Assembly (NCBI RefSeq): GCF_013294025.1 | Contig: NZ_JABSNL010000003.1 | Location: 266,362-330,361, forward strand | Direction: 5' to 3' | DNA: 64,000 nucleotides | From: Flavobacterium aeripolare | Lineage (GTDB): Bacteria; Bacteroidota; Bacteroidia; Flavobacteriales; Flavobacteriaceae | Shown here: piece after piece, positions 47,465 to 56,616 of the stretch | Layout: the number at the start of each line of letters is the position of its first letter | Position numbering within the stretch: position 1 is the first letter of the stretch | Notes under the pieces: model-generated | Database searches by the model: none | What the model saw: only the letters and a program-made list of their open reading frames with translations | Told to the model about the DNA's origin: nothing | Program-made: the position numbers and the translations under genes

Positions 47465-48982
47465 TTAATAACCTGTATTTTGAACCATCTTAGTGTTATT
47501 AAACTCACTGTATGGTATTGGCATTGACTCGTTTTTATTAGCAGTAAAACCTTTAAAAGCTAATTTTGCAGCTGCTTCACCCGTACGTACTAAATCATAC
47601 CAACGGTGTCCTTCACCGGCAAGTTCTAATCTTCTTTCATTCATAATTGCAGCCATAGAAACAGGAACTGATGGTAAACCAACTCTAGCTCTAACCGCAT
47701 CAAGAAGCGCTTGAGCTCTTGCTCCACTTCCGTTTAAAGCTTCTGCTTCCATTAAATAAGTATCGGCCAAACGAATAATATAGGTATTAATAGAAAAATT
47801 CAAGAAAGGATTAGCCGCAGTAATATCACTGTTAACCGCTGCATATTTTATAAAATGAAACCCTTTTTCGTTATAACTATCTGTGTAAGTGATACGTCCA
47901 GCAGTTCTTTCGGCTGCTGCATCAAAAAGCGTCGATGCAAAACGAGGATCTGTTTTTAAAGCAGTTGCTAAGTCAGTCATTGCAGTCATAAAACCCCATC
48001 CATTAATATAATCAGGTAATCCAGCTGCTTTTCCTGTTGCAGTTCTAGAGTAATCTCTCATTCCCATTAATTGAGAAGCCACATTTCCTTCGTCATTTCC
48101 TAACTCAAAATTCCCCCAATCAGCATTGGATTTATCCGAATAAGCAATTTCAAAAATAGACTCTGTATTAAATTTATTGATGTGATTCCATAAATCAGCA
48201 AAAGCAGGCATTAATTTATAACCATAACTACTTGTTGCTCCTGGAGTTCCATTTACTTTAGCAAATTCAACCGCAGCCTCTGTTTTTTTATTGTCATACA
48301 AATATATTTTTCCTAACAGTGCCGTTGCAGCTCCTCTTGAAAAACGTCCTGATTCCCCTTCGATAATAGTAATAGGTAAATCACCAATGGCTTCATTTAA
48401 GTCTTTTTCCATTTGGATGTAAACATCTTCCGGTTTTGCTTGCATTACATCTGGAACCTCATCTTTAGAGAGTGGCGCTAGAATTAAAGGAACATTTTTA
48501 AACATTCTAACAAGGTCAAAATAATAATAAGCACGTAAGGTTTTTACTTCGGCCATGAACCTTGCTTTCTTGGTTGCATCCATAGGGACATCAGGAAGTT
48601 TTTGGATCATGACATTGCACCTAAAAACACCTTGATAATAATTTGACCAAATAGCTGGCGGAATATTAAACGGACTCACCGTATAGTTTGATGCTACCTG
48701 AAGACCGGGTTGATCTCCTGAATTACCTCCTCCCGCGTAAAAGTCATCTGAAGCAGAATTTAAGAATAACAACGGAGCAGTTTCCATTGAACCAGCAAAC
48801 TTCCCTACTTTATCATAGGCTGCTACTAAACCAGAATAAGCTTCGGTCTCATTTCTATAAAAATTACTTTCTAATACTACTCCATCCCCTTTTACCTCTA
48901 ATTTTTCGTCAGTATCACACGATCCAAGTGCTAATAACACTCCAACAGCGACGATTGATTGTTTAAAACTTATAAGTTTCAT
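47465..48982 (-). CDS. SusD/RagB-family lipoprotein of the PUL (505 aa)
   Basis: Surface glycan-binding lipoprotein partner of the SusC gene upstream (17 bases away). The lipoprotein signal ends ALGSC (Cys22). The SusD helical fold shows FMAEVKTLRAYYYFDLVRMFKNVP, FSRGAATALLGKIYLY, and near the end MNERRLELAGEGHRWYDLVRTGEA, the classical RagB/SusD signature. The substrate is inferred from the GH30 and GH3 neighbours. Confidence 0.94.
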   Translation of the reverse strand: MKLISFKQSIVAVGVLLALGSCDTDEKLEVKGDGVVLESNFYRNETEAYSGLVAAYDKVGKFAGSMETAPLLFLNSASDDFYAGGGNSGDQPGLQVASNYTVSPFNIPPAIWSNYYQGVFRCNVMIQKLPDVPMDATKKARFMAEVKTLRAYYYFDLVRMFKNVPLILAPLSKDEVPDVMQAKPEDVYIQMEKDLNEAIGDLPITIIEGESGRFSRGAATALLGKIYLYDNKKTEAAVEFAKVNGTPGATSSYGYKLMPAFADLWNHINKFNTESIFEIAYSDKSNADWGNFELGNDEGNVASQLMGMRDYSRTATGKAAGLPDYINGWGFMTAMTDLATALKTDPRFASTLFDAAAERTAGRITYTDSYNEKGFHFIKYAAVNSDITAANPFLNFSINTYIIRLADTYLMEAEALNGSGARAQALLDAVRARVGLPSVPVSMAAIMNERRLELAGEGHRWYDLVRTGEAAAKLAFKGFTANKNESMPIPYSEFNNTKMVQNTGY

Positions 48983-48998
48983 AATATCTTATTTTTAA

Positions 48999-51900
48999 TT
49001 AAAATTGCAAATTAACTCCTAGCATGTACGATTTTGCCTGAGGATAATACCCTCTATCAACACCTTGTACATTGTCCATTCCAGCCGTGGTTGGCCCTCC
49101 AACTTCAGGATCAAAACCAGTATACTTAGTAATTGTGATTAAGTTTTCTCCTGTGATGTAAAACCTCACTTTTTGTAAAGAAGCTTTGTTAACTAAATCT
49201 GAAGGAAGAGAATACCCTAACTGGATTGTTTTGAATCTAAAGAAATCACCTTTCTGTAAATTAAAATCAGATGGATTACTGAAGTTTCTATTAGTATCAT
49301 CAGTAGTCACTCTAGGGTAACTATTTGTAGATCCTTCACCAGTCCAGCGGCCTAAAACCTCTGTTTGGTAATTTGCATTTATGATATCTAGTCTTCTTAA
49401 CCCTTGGTAAATTTTATTCCCTCCTGCTCCTTGACCAAAAACTAATAAATCAATTCCTTTGTAATCTAAATTTAGTGTAAGTCCGTAAGTATATTTAGGC
49501 AACGATGTCCCTAGGAACGTTCTATCCTCACCACCGATCACACCATCTCCGTTTAAATCTTGCCAACGAAAATCCCCTGGCTTAGCATTTGGTTGAATTA
49601 CAACTCCTGCAGTATTTTTATAAGAATCAATTTCTGCTTGATTTTGAAAAACACCATTGGTTTTAAAACCATAGAAAGAATTGTAAGCCTGACCAACCTG
49701 TGTTCTATTAATTTCATAAGAACTAGATTGTACCGTTTCATCCCCTGCAATAAAATTAACCCCTTTATCAAGATAGGTAATTTCATTTTTGATATAAGAG
49801 AAGTTACCATTAACAGCAAGGTTTAAAGCTCCTATTTTTTTACGGTATCCTAGCTCGACATCTATACCTTTATTTTCCATACTCGCAAGGTTTGCGTAAG
49901 AATCTCCTGTCGCACCCACATAACCAGGATTAGGTACTGGCATGATGATACCCTCTGTTTTTTTATTAAATAAATCAACAGTTAAATTGAAGTCTCGAAG
50001 AAAATTCATCTCAAATCCAATGTTTGCTTGTTTGGTTTCTTCCCATTTTAAATCAGGGTTAGGCAAAGCGTTTGGACTTTGTCCTGGAATAGGAATTCCT
50101 CCAATGGTATAATTTCTCTTAATACCAACAGTTGAAATGTATAAGAAGTCAGGTGAAGAGTCATTTCCTGTAACTCCGTAACCACCTCTAATTTTTAAAG
50201 TGCTAACGGCACCATCAGTATTCCAAAATCCTTCTTTTGAAGGCACCCATCCTAACGAAACTGATGGAAACGTTCCATACTTATTGTTTGGTCCAAAGCG
50301 AGTAGAACCATCACGACGAATAATTCCCGTGAAAATATATTTCTCTTTGAAATCATAATTTAATCTAGCAAAAATAGATTCAACTCTGTGTTCATAAGCT
50401 TGAGAGCTATATGCATTTGCAATTTTATCAGTAATAGGGATTTCAACATTAAAGGAAGCTTCACTATGCGTTGTTGCAGGTACACCTTGATACGTCACAT
50501 CATTTCCTGAAGAAATATTATCTACGTAAGTACCTTTACCAAGTAAAACACTAAAGTTATGATCACCAAGTTTTTTAGTATAATTTAATGTGTTTTCCCA
50601 GTTCCAACTAAATGATTTTTGATACGATCTAAATAGTTCGTTCTTGTCTCTTTTTGTCGCACCATTCAAGAAAAATACAGGCGTAAAATTATCTGAACCG
50701 TAAAAAGCTAATTTTCCCCCTGCTGTAGATCTAAATTTCAAACCCGGTAAAACTTCTGCTTCAATAAAAATATTCCCCACAAAATTATCAGAGAAACTGT
50801 TATTACCCAATCTCGTTTTAGTATACGCTAATGGATTCGTGTTTTCCTGAGTTACAATTGTAGATATTCCGTAATAGTTTCCGTTACCATCTCTGATCGC
50901 GTTTGGATTATTCTGATAAATTGCTTGGTTTGGGTTCGTTTCAAAAATTGGGGTCAATGGGTCTAAATTAATTGCCGAAGATAATGGTCCCCCAAACTCG
51001 TCATTTGTATTACCAATACCAATCGTTTTTTCATTAGAGTATCCTAATGTTTGTCCAATTTTAATATACTTTCCTGGTTTGTGATTTGAGTTTAAACGAA
51101 TATTTTTTCTAGTATAGTTCGAAATTTCAGAAGTCACAATCCCTTCTTGATCTAATAATCCAAAAGACATATAAAAAGTTGAAGCTTCGTTACCACCACT
51201 GAAACTTAATTCATGAGAAGTACGTTGCGCACTATCATTAAATATAGCATCCTGCCAGTTCGTTCCTTTACCGTAGTTAGTGGTAGTAGAATAAGGTGCT
51301 GGTTTTCCTCCATTAGTATAAGCTTCATTCATGATTGTTGTGTACTGTGTTGCATCTAACAAATCAATTTTTTTAGCAGCTTGAGATACTCCAGTAAAAC
51401 CAGTATAGTTAACACTTATTTTTCCTGATTTTCCTTTTTTAGTAGTTACTAGGATTACCCCAGCAGCTGCTCGAGAACCATAAATAGCACCAGAAGCACC
51501 ATCTTTTAAAACTTCAATAGACTCAATATCGGACTGGTTTAAATATCCAATTCCTCCGTTGTCTATAATAACTCCATCAACAACCCATAAAGGATCATTA
51601 TTATTTAACGTTGTAAATCCACGAATACGAATAGTAGATGCTGATCCTGGTTGTCCTGCATTTGCAGCTATCGAAACTCCTGAAACTCTACCTTGTAATG
51701 CCTGTTCTACTCTAGTGATTGGCAAACTCTCTAAATCTTTAGCTTTGACACTAGAAATCGATCCTGTTACCACACTTTTCTTTTGAGTACCATAACCTAC
51801 AACCACTACCTCATTTAGATTTTGAGATTCTGGTGTTAATTGTACTTTAACTGATGTACGCTTATTAATAGGTTCTTGAACGGTACCATATCTAATAAAG

Positions 51901-52121
51901 CTAATTAGAAGCACGCCGTTTGAAGGAGCAAGAATCTGAAACTTTCCGTCAAAATCAGAAGTTGTAGACTTATTTGTTCCTTTCAATAATACAGATGCCC
52001 CTGGTATTGGCATCCCACTTTCATCATTTACTATACCATTAACAGATACATCTTGAGCTTGCGCTATAACTGAGAATAGTAACGATGAAAAACAAAAAAT
52101 AAGTGATTTTATTAATTTCAT
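48999..52121 (-). CDS. SusC/RagA-type TonB-dependent receptor of the PUL (1040 aa)
   Basis: Outer-membrane transporter with signal peptide (about 1-22, ending AQA), N-terminal regulatory-like domain (VNGIVNDESGMPIPGASVLLKG, about 27-105), then the box EVVVVGYGTQKKSVVTGSI (about 105-123), plug motif RIRGFTTLNNNDPLWVVDG and a 22-strand-size barrel. It is the first gene of the minus-strand PUL operon. Its upstream region carries two identical 17-base repeats that could bind the PUL activator. Confidence 0.95.
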   Translation of the reverse strand: MKLIKSLIFCFSSLLFSVIAQAQDVSVNGIVNDESGMPIPGASVLLKGTNKSTTSDFDGKFQILAPSNGVLLISFIRYGTVQEPINKRTSVKVQLTPESQNLNEVVVVGYGTQKKSVVTGSISSVKAKDLESLPITRVEQALQGRVSGVSIAANAGQPGSASTIRIRGFTTLNNNDPLWVVDGVIIDNGGIGYLNQSDIESIEVLKDGASGAIYGSRAAAGVILVTTKKGKSGKISVNYTGFTGVSQAAKKIDLLDATQYTTIMNEAYTNGGKPAPYSTTTNYGKGTNWQDAIFNDSAQRTSHELSFSGGNEASTFYMSFGLLDQEGIVTSEISNYTRKNIRLNSNHKPGKYIKIGQTLGYSNEKTIGIGNTNDEFGGPLSSAINLDPLTPIFETNPNQAIYQNNPNAIRDGNGNYYGISTIVTQENTNPLAYTKTRLGNNSFSDNFVGNIFIEAEVLPGLKFRSTAGGKLAFYGSDNFTPVFFLNGATKRDKNELFRSYQKSFSWNWENTLNYTKKLGDHNFSVLLGKGTYVDNISSGNDVTYQGVPATTHSEASFNVEIPITDKIANAYSSQAYEHRVESIFARLNYDFKEKYIFTGIIRRDGSTRFGPNNKYGTFPSVSLGWVPSKEGFWNTDGAVSTLKIRGGYGVTGNDSSPDFLYISTVGIKRNYTIGGIPIPGQSPNALPNPDLKWEETKQANIGFEMNFLRDFNLTVDLFNKKTEGIIMPVPNPGYVGATGDSYANLASMENKGIDVELGYRKKIGALNLAVNGNFSYIKNEITYLDKGVNFIAGDETVQSSSYEINRTQVGQAYNSFYGFKTNGVFQNQAEIDSYKNTAGVVIQPNAKPGDFRWQDLNGDGVIGGEDRTFLGTSLPKYTYGLTLNLDYKGIDLLVFGQGAGGNKIYQGLRRLDIINANYQTEVLGRWTGEGSTNSYPRVTTDDTNRNFSNPSDFNLQKGDFFRFKTIQLGYSLPSDLVNKASLQKVRFYITGENLITITKYTGFDPEVGGPTTAGMDNVQGVDRGYYPQAKSYMLGVNLQF

Positions 52122-52201
52122 TTTTCTAAAAATTTTGGTTAATTAATTAGTAATTTAATGCTAAAGTATCTACATTATTTTGATATTGGTATTTTAAATT
52201 A

Positions 52202-52251
52202 CTTACAAAAACACATCATTTTGATTTTTATTACCTTACAAAAACACATCA
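52202..52251 (-). promoter_or_regulatory. Two identical 17-base direct repeats upstream of the PUL susC
   Basis: CTTACAAAAACACATCA occurs at 52202-52218 and again at 52235-52251, a period of 33 bases (about three helical turns). They lie 81-130 bases before the susC start, where an activator site would be expected. I infer that they bind the divergently encoded regulator. Confidence 0.6.
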
Positions 52252-52366
52252 AAAAAATTACAAATAGCTTAAAATCAAAGTTATACAATCAAAAAATCAC
52301 TGTTACAAAAATGTTAATAAATAAAAATAAACACTACATTTATATTTTATTAACTATTTAACTTAT

Positions 52367-52388
52367 AAATGCAACAAATGTTGCATTT
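52367..52388. promoter_or_regulatory. Perfect palindrome upstream of the PUL regulator
   Basis: AAATGCAACA and TGTTGCATTT are perfectly complementary with a two-base spacer. It lies 47 bases before the regulator's ATG. It is a likely operator for a dimeric regulator. The rest of the 313-base divergent gap is AT-rich, with the direct repeats toward the susC side. Confidence 0.6.
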
Positions 52389-52434
52389 AGTTCGTGTTTC
52401 ATAATTTTAAAAACATCATTTCACTTATATAAAT

Positions 52435-55311
52435 ATGAAATTAATTATTAAAAAATTCTTACTATTATTAAGTGTATTTAGCCTTTTATCTGCAAAAAGT
52501 CAAGTAAAAAACATTGGTCTACCTGACATTAAAAACTATAAACGTACAGTATACAACGCCGGAACTCAAAACTGGAATATTGATCAAGATAAAAACGGTA
52601 TTATTTACTTTGCGAATAATGAAGGTTTAGTTCAATTTAATGGAACTAGCTGGAAAAATTATCAACTCCCAAATAAATCTGTTATAAGAAGTTTAAAAGT
52701 AGACAAGCACGGCGTAGTGTTTGTGGGAGGTAACAACGAGTTTGGCTATTTTAAACCCAACAGTAAAGGAAAATTAGTATATCAATCATTATCCAGTAAA
52801 CTTAATACTGAGGATAAGAAAGATATCAACTTGATATGGCGTGTTCACCTCTACAATGAAACAATCATTTTTCAGTCATTTACCAAAATTTTTATTTTCA
52901 AAAACAACAAATGCAGTACTATAAATGCACCCACAAAATTCCAGTTTTCATTTGTACTTAACAACAAACTTTACGTTCAAGACAAAACAGAAGGTGTTTT
53001 AGAATTACGTGCTGGAAAATTATATCCTATAGCTGGAACTAAATATTTTAACGGAACCGAAATTTGGTCTATGCTCCAACTAAGTCAAGAACGCTTTCTA
53101 ATTATGACTCTTGAAAAAGGCCTTTTTATATATGAAGACGGAAAAGTAACTCCTTGGAATACCGAAGCAAATAATTTCGTCTTAAAAAACACCTCTTTGG
53201 GAGGGATAATTATCGATAAAAAATTCATAGTACTAAATACTGTTTTAAACGGAATCGCTATTTGTGATTTAAACGGCAAAATAACACAACATCTTAACCA
53301 CAATAAAGGAATCCAGAACAACACTATATTAACCTCCTTTATTGATGACCAAAAAAACCTATGGCTAGGTCTCGACAATGGTATTAGTTTTATCAACATT
53401 AATTCGCCTTTTACCTTTTTTGATTATAGCTATAACCTCAGCACTGTTTACTCATCTGTAGTATTTGAGAATAACTTATACATTGCCACAAATCAAGGCT
53501 TGTTTTATCATCCTTGGGATAAAGACTTCAAAGACGAACCGTTTAAACTCGTCCCAGGAACAAACGCACAAGCTTGGAATATACAAGTATTTGACACTAT
53601 TTTATTGTGTGCCAGTAATAGAGGCGCACTAGTTATCAATAATAAAACGGCAACTAAACTAGATCCTAATGGGTATTTTGGCTTTAGAGCAATCCCCAAT
53701 AAGCCCAGTTACATCCTAGGCCTCAGTTATACTGGTTTTAGCATTTTCAAAAAAGAAAACGGAAAACTCATTTTAGTAAACCATGTAAAAGGATTTAATG
53801 AAATCATAAATAGTTTTGAAATAGAACTCGATAATGATTTTATATGGCTTCATATGGAACAGTATATTTATCAAATAAAACTAACCGCTAATTTATCCGA
53901 AATTGAGACCATAACAAAACACCATAAAATTAGCAATACTATTCCTGGCATAAAAAGTCTCCAAAAAATTAATAACAAAGTTTACTTTCAATCACAAAAT
54001 CAATTTTATAGGTATTCAAAGGAGCAGGAAATATTTTTTAAAGACAAACAAATGACGGCGCTTTTTAAGAAGGTACCACTCATCAGTTCCATTAAAGAAG
54101 ATTCTCATGGCAATTTATGGTACACTTACAATGAGTCATTAGGCGTTTTAAAGAAAAATTACGCACAAAAATATATTAATAGCGTTGCTCCTTTTGCCAA
54201 TCTAAAAGGAAGTTTGGTTAAAAACTTTGTTTCGATTAATACTGTTGATTCTAAAAATATCTTCATAGGACTCATAGACGGATTAGCACATTATGACTCT
54301 GAAATATCCAGTAAGTATATTTCGAAACCACGGGTATTTATTACTAACTTTTCATACCCTGGAGAAAGTATCAATACCAACTATAAAAACAACCAAACAA
54401 CCGAATATACGATTCCCTATCGCTCTAATCATGTAAAATTTTCTTTCTCCTCACCCACCTATGAAAACCAAGAAAACGTTAAGTACAGTTACAAACTGGT
54501 TCCTTTTGAAACAGAATGGCATCCATGGACAACGTTATCTATAAAAGAATATACAAATTTGAAAGAAGGGGATTATACGATGGAAATTAAAGCCAAAAAT
54601 GGCTACGGAATAGCATCAAACGTAGCTTCATTAGAATTTGAAATTTCACCACCATGGTATCGCCATTATTTCGCTTACATTTTTTACGTAGTATTACTGA
54701 TTAGTTTATTTATAATTACATCTAACCAGATAAAGCTAAAAATAAGAAAGAACAAATATTACGAAACTATTGAACAACGCCGTTTATATCTTGAAAAAGA
54801 GGCGAAAATTAGGCATGAGCAACATGAATTAGAAAAAGAAATTGAAAAACTCAAAAATGACAAGTTACAAATTCAGATTTTATCTAAAGACAAAGAACTA
54901 GTAAACAACTCACTACAAGTCGCTAAGAAAAACAAAGTCCTTAACGGTATCATACATAAACTGAAAGAAATTGACAACAACCAATTAGACGAAGCAACTA
55001 AATTTCAAGTTACAAAACTTAACAAAAGTATTGTCAAAGAGGTAAACAACGACAAAAGCTGGAAAGATTTAGAAAAACACATTAAAAACGTACACTTTGA
55101 ATTCTTAAAACGCCTTAAAGAAAAGCATCCTACAATTTCACCTAGAGAATTAGATTTATCTACTTACCTACTAATGAATATGTCTACCAAAGAAATTGTT
55201 GAGATTATGAACATTTCTTCTGGTGGCGTAGAGTTAGCCCGTTACAGACTACGTAAAAAATTAGAACTTAACAAAAAAGAAAATCTTACGGGCTATTTAA
55301 TGAGTATCTAA
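52435..55311 (+). CDS. Membrane PUL regulator: beta-propeller, Y_Y_Y domain, LuxR-like HTH (958 aa)
   Basis: One-protein transmembrane sensor. It has a signal peptide (about 1-22), then a long periplasmic beta-propeller with two-component-regulator-type repeats (such as WNIDQDKNGIIYFANNEGLVQFNG, NLWLGLDNGISFIN), then a Y_Y_Y domain (about 660-745; YSYKLVPFETEWHPW, GDYTMEIKAKNGYG). One membrane helix follows (IFYVVLLISLFIITSNQ, about 755-772), then a cytoplasmic coiled coil and a C-terminal LuxR-like HTH (ISPRELDLSTYLLMNMSTKEIVEIMN, about 895-950). It has no histidine kinase or receiver domain, so the signal must pass directly to the HTH. It is divergent from susC. Confidence 0.85.
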   Translation: MKLIIKKFLLLLSVFSLLSAKSQVKNIGLPDIKNYKRTVYNAGTQNWNIDQDKNGIIYFANNEGLVQFNGTSWKNYQLPNKSVIRSLKVDKHGVVFVGGNNEFGYFKPNSKGKLVYQSLSSKLNTEDKKDINLIWRVHLYNETIIFQSFTKIFIFKNNKCSTINAPTKFQFSFVLNNKLYVQDKTEGVLELRAGKLYPIAGTKYFNGTEIWSMLQLSQERFLIMTLEKGLFIYEDGKVTPWNTEANNFVLKNTSLGGIIIDKKFIVLNTVLNGIAICDLNGKITQHLNHNKGIQNNTILTSFIDDQKNLWLGLDNGISFININSPFTFFDYSYNLSTVYSSVVFENNLYIATNQGLFYHPWDKDFKDEPFKLVPGTNAQAWNIQVFDTILLCASNRGALVINNKTATKLDPNGYFGFRAIPNKPSYILGLSYTGFSIFKKENGKLILVNHVKGFNEIINSFEIELDNDFIWLHMEQYIYQIKLTANLSEIETITKHHKISNTIPGIKSLQKINNKVYFQSQNQFYRYSKEQEIFFKDKQMTALFKKVPLISSIKEDSHGNLWYTYNESLGVLKKNYAQKYINSVAPFANLKGSLVKNFVSINTVDSKNIFIGLIDGLAHYDSEISSKYISKPRVFITNFSYPGESINTNYKNNQTTEYTIPYRSNHVKFSFSSPTYENQENVKYSYKLVPFETEWHPWTTLSIKEYTNLKEGDYTMEIKAKNGYGIASNVASLEFEISPPWYRHYFAYIFYVVLLISLFIITSNQIKLKIRKNKYYETIEQRRLYLEKEAKIRHEQHELEKEIEKLKNDKLQIQILSKDKELVNNSLQVAKKNKVLNGIIHKLKEIDNNQLDEATKFQVTKLNKSIVKEVNNDKSWKDLEKHIKNVHFEFLKRLKEKHPTISPRELDLSTYLLMNMSTKEIVEIMNISSGGVELARYRLRKKLELNKKENLTGYLMSI

Positions 55312-55344
55312 TAATGCTGAATATCTTATTTTTAATCGCATAAA

Positions 55345-55378
55345 AAAAGGGTTTGACATTATTGTCAAACCCTTTTTT
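55345..55378. terminator. Bidirectional terminator (copy 2 of a repeated hairpin)
   Basis: Identical to the hairpin at 43495-43528, including the loop. It separates the converging regulator gene and rlmN. Confidence 0.92.
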
Positions 55379-55400
55379 ACATATTTTAAATAAAACTAAA

Positions 55401-56438
55401 TTAAGCTTCTTTATTAGCCAATTGTCCACAAGCGGCATCAATATCTTTCCCTCTACTCCTTCTTACTTTGACTACAATTCCACTAGCTTCCAGAGCCTTT
55501 ATGTAAGCGTTTGTAGCTTCTTCAGAGGCTTGTTGAAACTCACCATCATCAATTGGATTATATTCAATTAAGTTTACCTTACATGGGACGTATTTACAAA
55601 ACTTTACTAAGGCATCAACTGATTCTTTATTGTCATTGATTCCTTTCCAAACTACGTACTCATAAGAAATTTTTGATTTGGTTTTTCTATACCAATATTC
55701 TAATGACTCTCTTAAATCGGCCAAAGGAAAATTAGCACTAAAAGGCATGATTCGAGCACGTATTTCATCTATAGCCGAATGCAATGATACCGCTAGTTTG
55801 AATTTTACATCATCATCAGCTAGTTTCTTAATCATTTTAGGTACTCCTGATGTGGAAACCATAATACGTTTAGGCGACATTCCTAATCCTTCTTCAGAAG
55901 TAATCATTTCAATCGCTTTTAATACATTATTGTAATTCATCAATGGTTCACCCATTCCCATGAAAACAATATTAGAAAGCGGATGATTGTGATACAAACG
56001 ACTTTCCTTATCTATAGCTATCACCTGATCATAAATTTCGGCAGGTTCTAAGTTTCGCATTCTTTTTAATCGTGCTGTAGCGCAAAAGTTGCAATCTAAA
56101 CTACAACCTACTTGACTAGAAACACAAGCTGTTGTTCTTGTATTAGTAGGAATCAATACTGACTCAACCACTAAACCATCATGTAAGCGAACGGCGTTTT
56201 TTACTGTACCGTCTTCAGATCTTTGCATGGTATCTACTTTAATGTGATTGATCACAAAATTTTGTTCCAGCATGGCACGCGTTTCTTTAGAAATATTTGT
56301 CATATCCTCAAAACTGTGCGCTCCTTTACTCCACAACCACTCATATACTTGATTTCCACGAAAGGCTTTGTCTCCACTGGTTACAAAAAATTCGCGTAAA
56401 ACTTCTTTTGATACTGCTCGTATGTCTTTTTTCTCCAT
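55401..56438 (-). CDS. rlmN: Dual-specificity RNA methyltransferase RlmN (345 aa)
   Basis: Radical-SAM enzyme that methylates C2 of A2503 in 23S rRNA and A37 in several tRNAs. The Cx3Cx2C cluster motif is at Cys112, Cys116 and Cys119 (GCSLDCNFCATA). GMGEPLMNYNNVL and SLHSAIDEIRARIMP match the family. A conserved resolving Cys lies near the C-terminus (DIDAACGQLA). The start MEKKDIRAVS (56438) is preferred over the frame's first Met two codons earlier. Confidence 0.96.
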   Translation of the reverse strand: MEKKDIRAVSKEVLREFFVTSGDKAFRGNQVYEWLWSKGAHSFEDMTNISKETRAMLEQNFVINHIKVDTMQRSEDGTVKNAVRLHDGLVVESVLIPTNTRTTACVSSQVGCSLDCNFCATARLKRMRNLEPAEIYDQVIAIDKESRLYHNHPLSNIVFMGMGEPLMNYNNVLKAIEMITSEEGLGMSPKRIMVSTSGVPKMIKKLADDDVKFKLAVSLHSAIDEIRARIMPFSANFPLADLRESLEYWYRKTKSKISYEYVVWKGINDNKESVDALVKFCKYVPCKVNLIEYNPIDDGEFQQASEEATNAYIKALEASGIVVKVRRSRGKDIDAACGQLANKEA

Positions 56439-56532
56439 TTGCATGGTACAAATTTAATGACTATTTCTTGATTTGTTGTTTTTAATGCTTAAATATCTTC
56501 TCGAGAATTTTTTGATAAATATATTTAAGTAT

Positions 56533-56563
56533 AAAAAAAGCCACTTCTACATGAAGTGGCTTT
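56533..56563 (-). terminator. Terminator after the OmpA-like gene
   Basis: On the minus strand AAAGCCACTTC pairs with GAAGTGGCTTT around a five-base loop and is followed by T7. It closes the adhesin-sprF-ompA unit. Its stem resembles that of the phage/integrase terminator at 8219. Confidence 0.9.
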
Positions 56564-56616
56564 ATATTATTACAATCCTTAAAACTGAAAGTCCTAAAAA
56601 TAGTATTTTACTTTAC

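Noticed and set aside
52158..52361. 67-codon frame in the susC-regulator gap
   Set aside because: It is AT-rich low-complexity sequence covering the direct repeats and is not protein-like.
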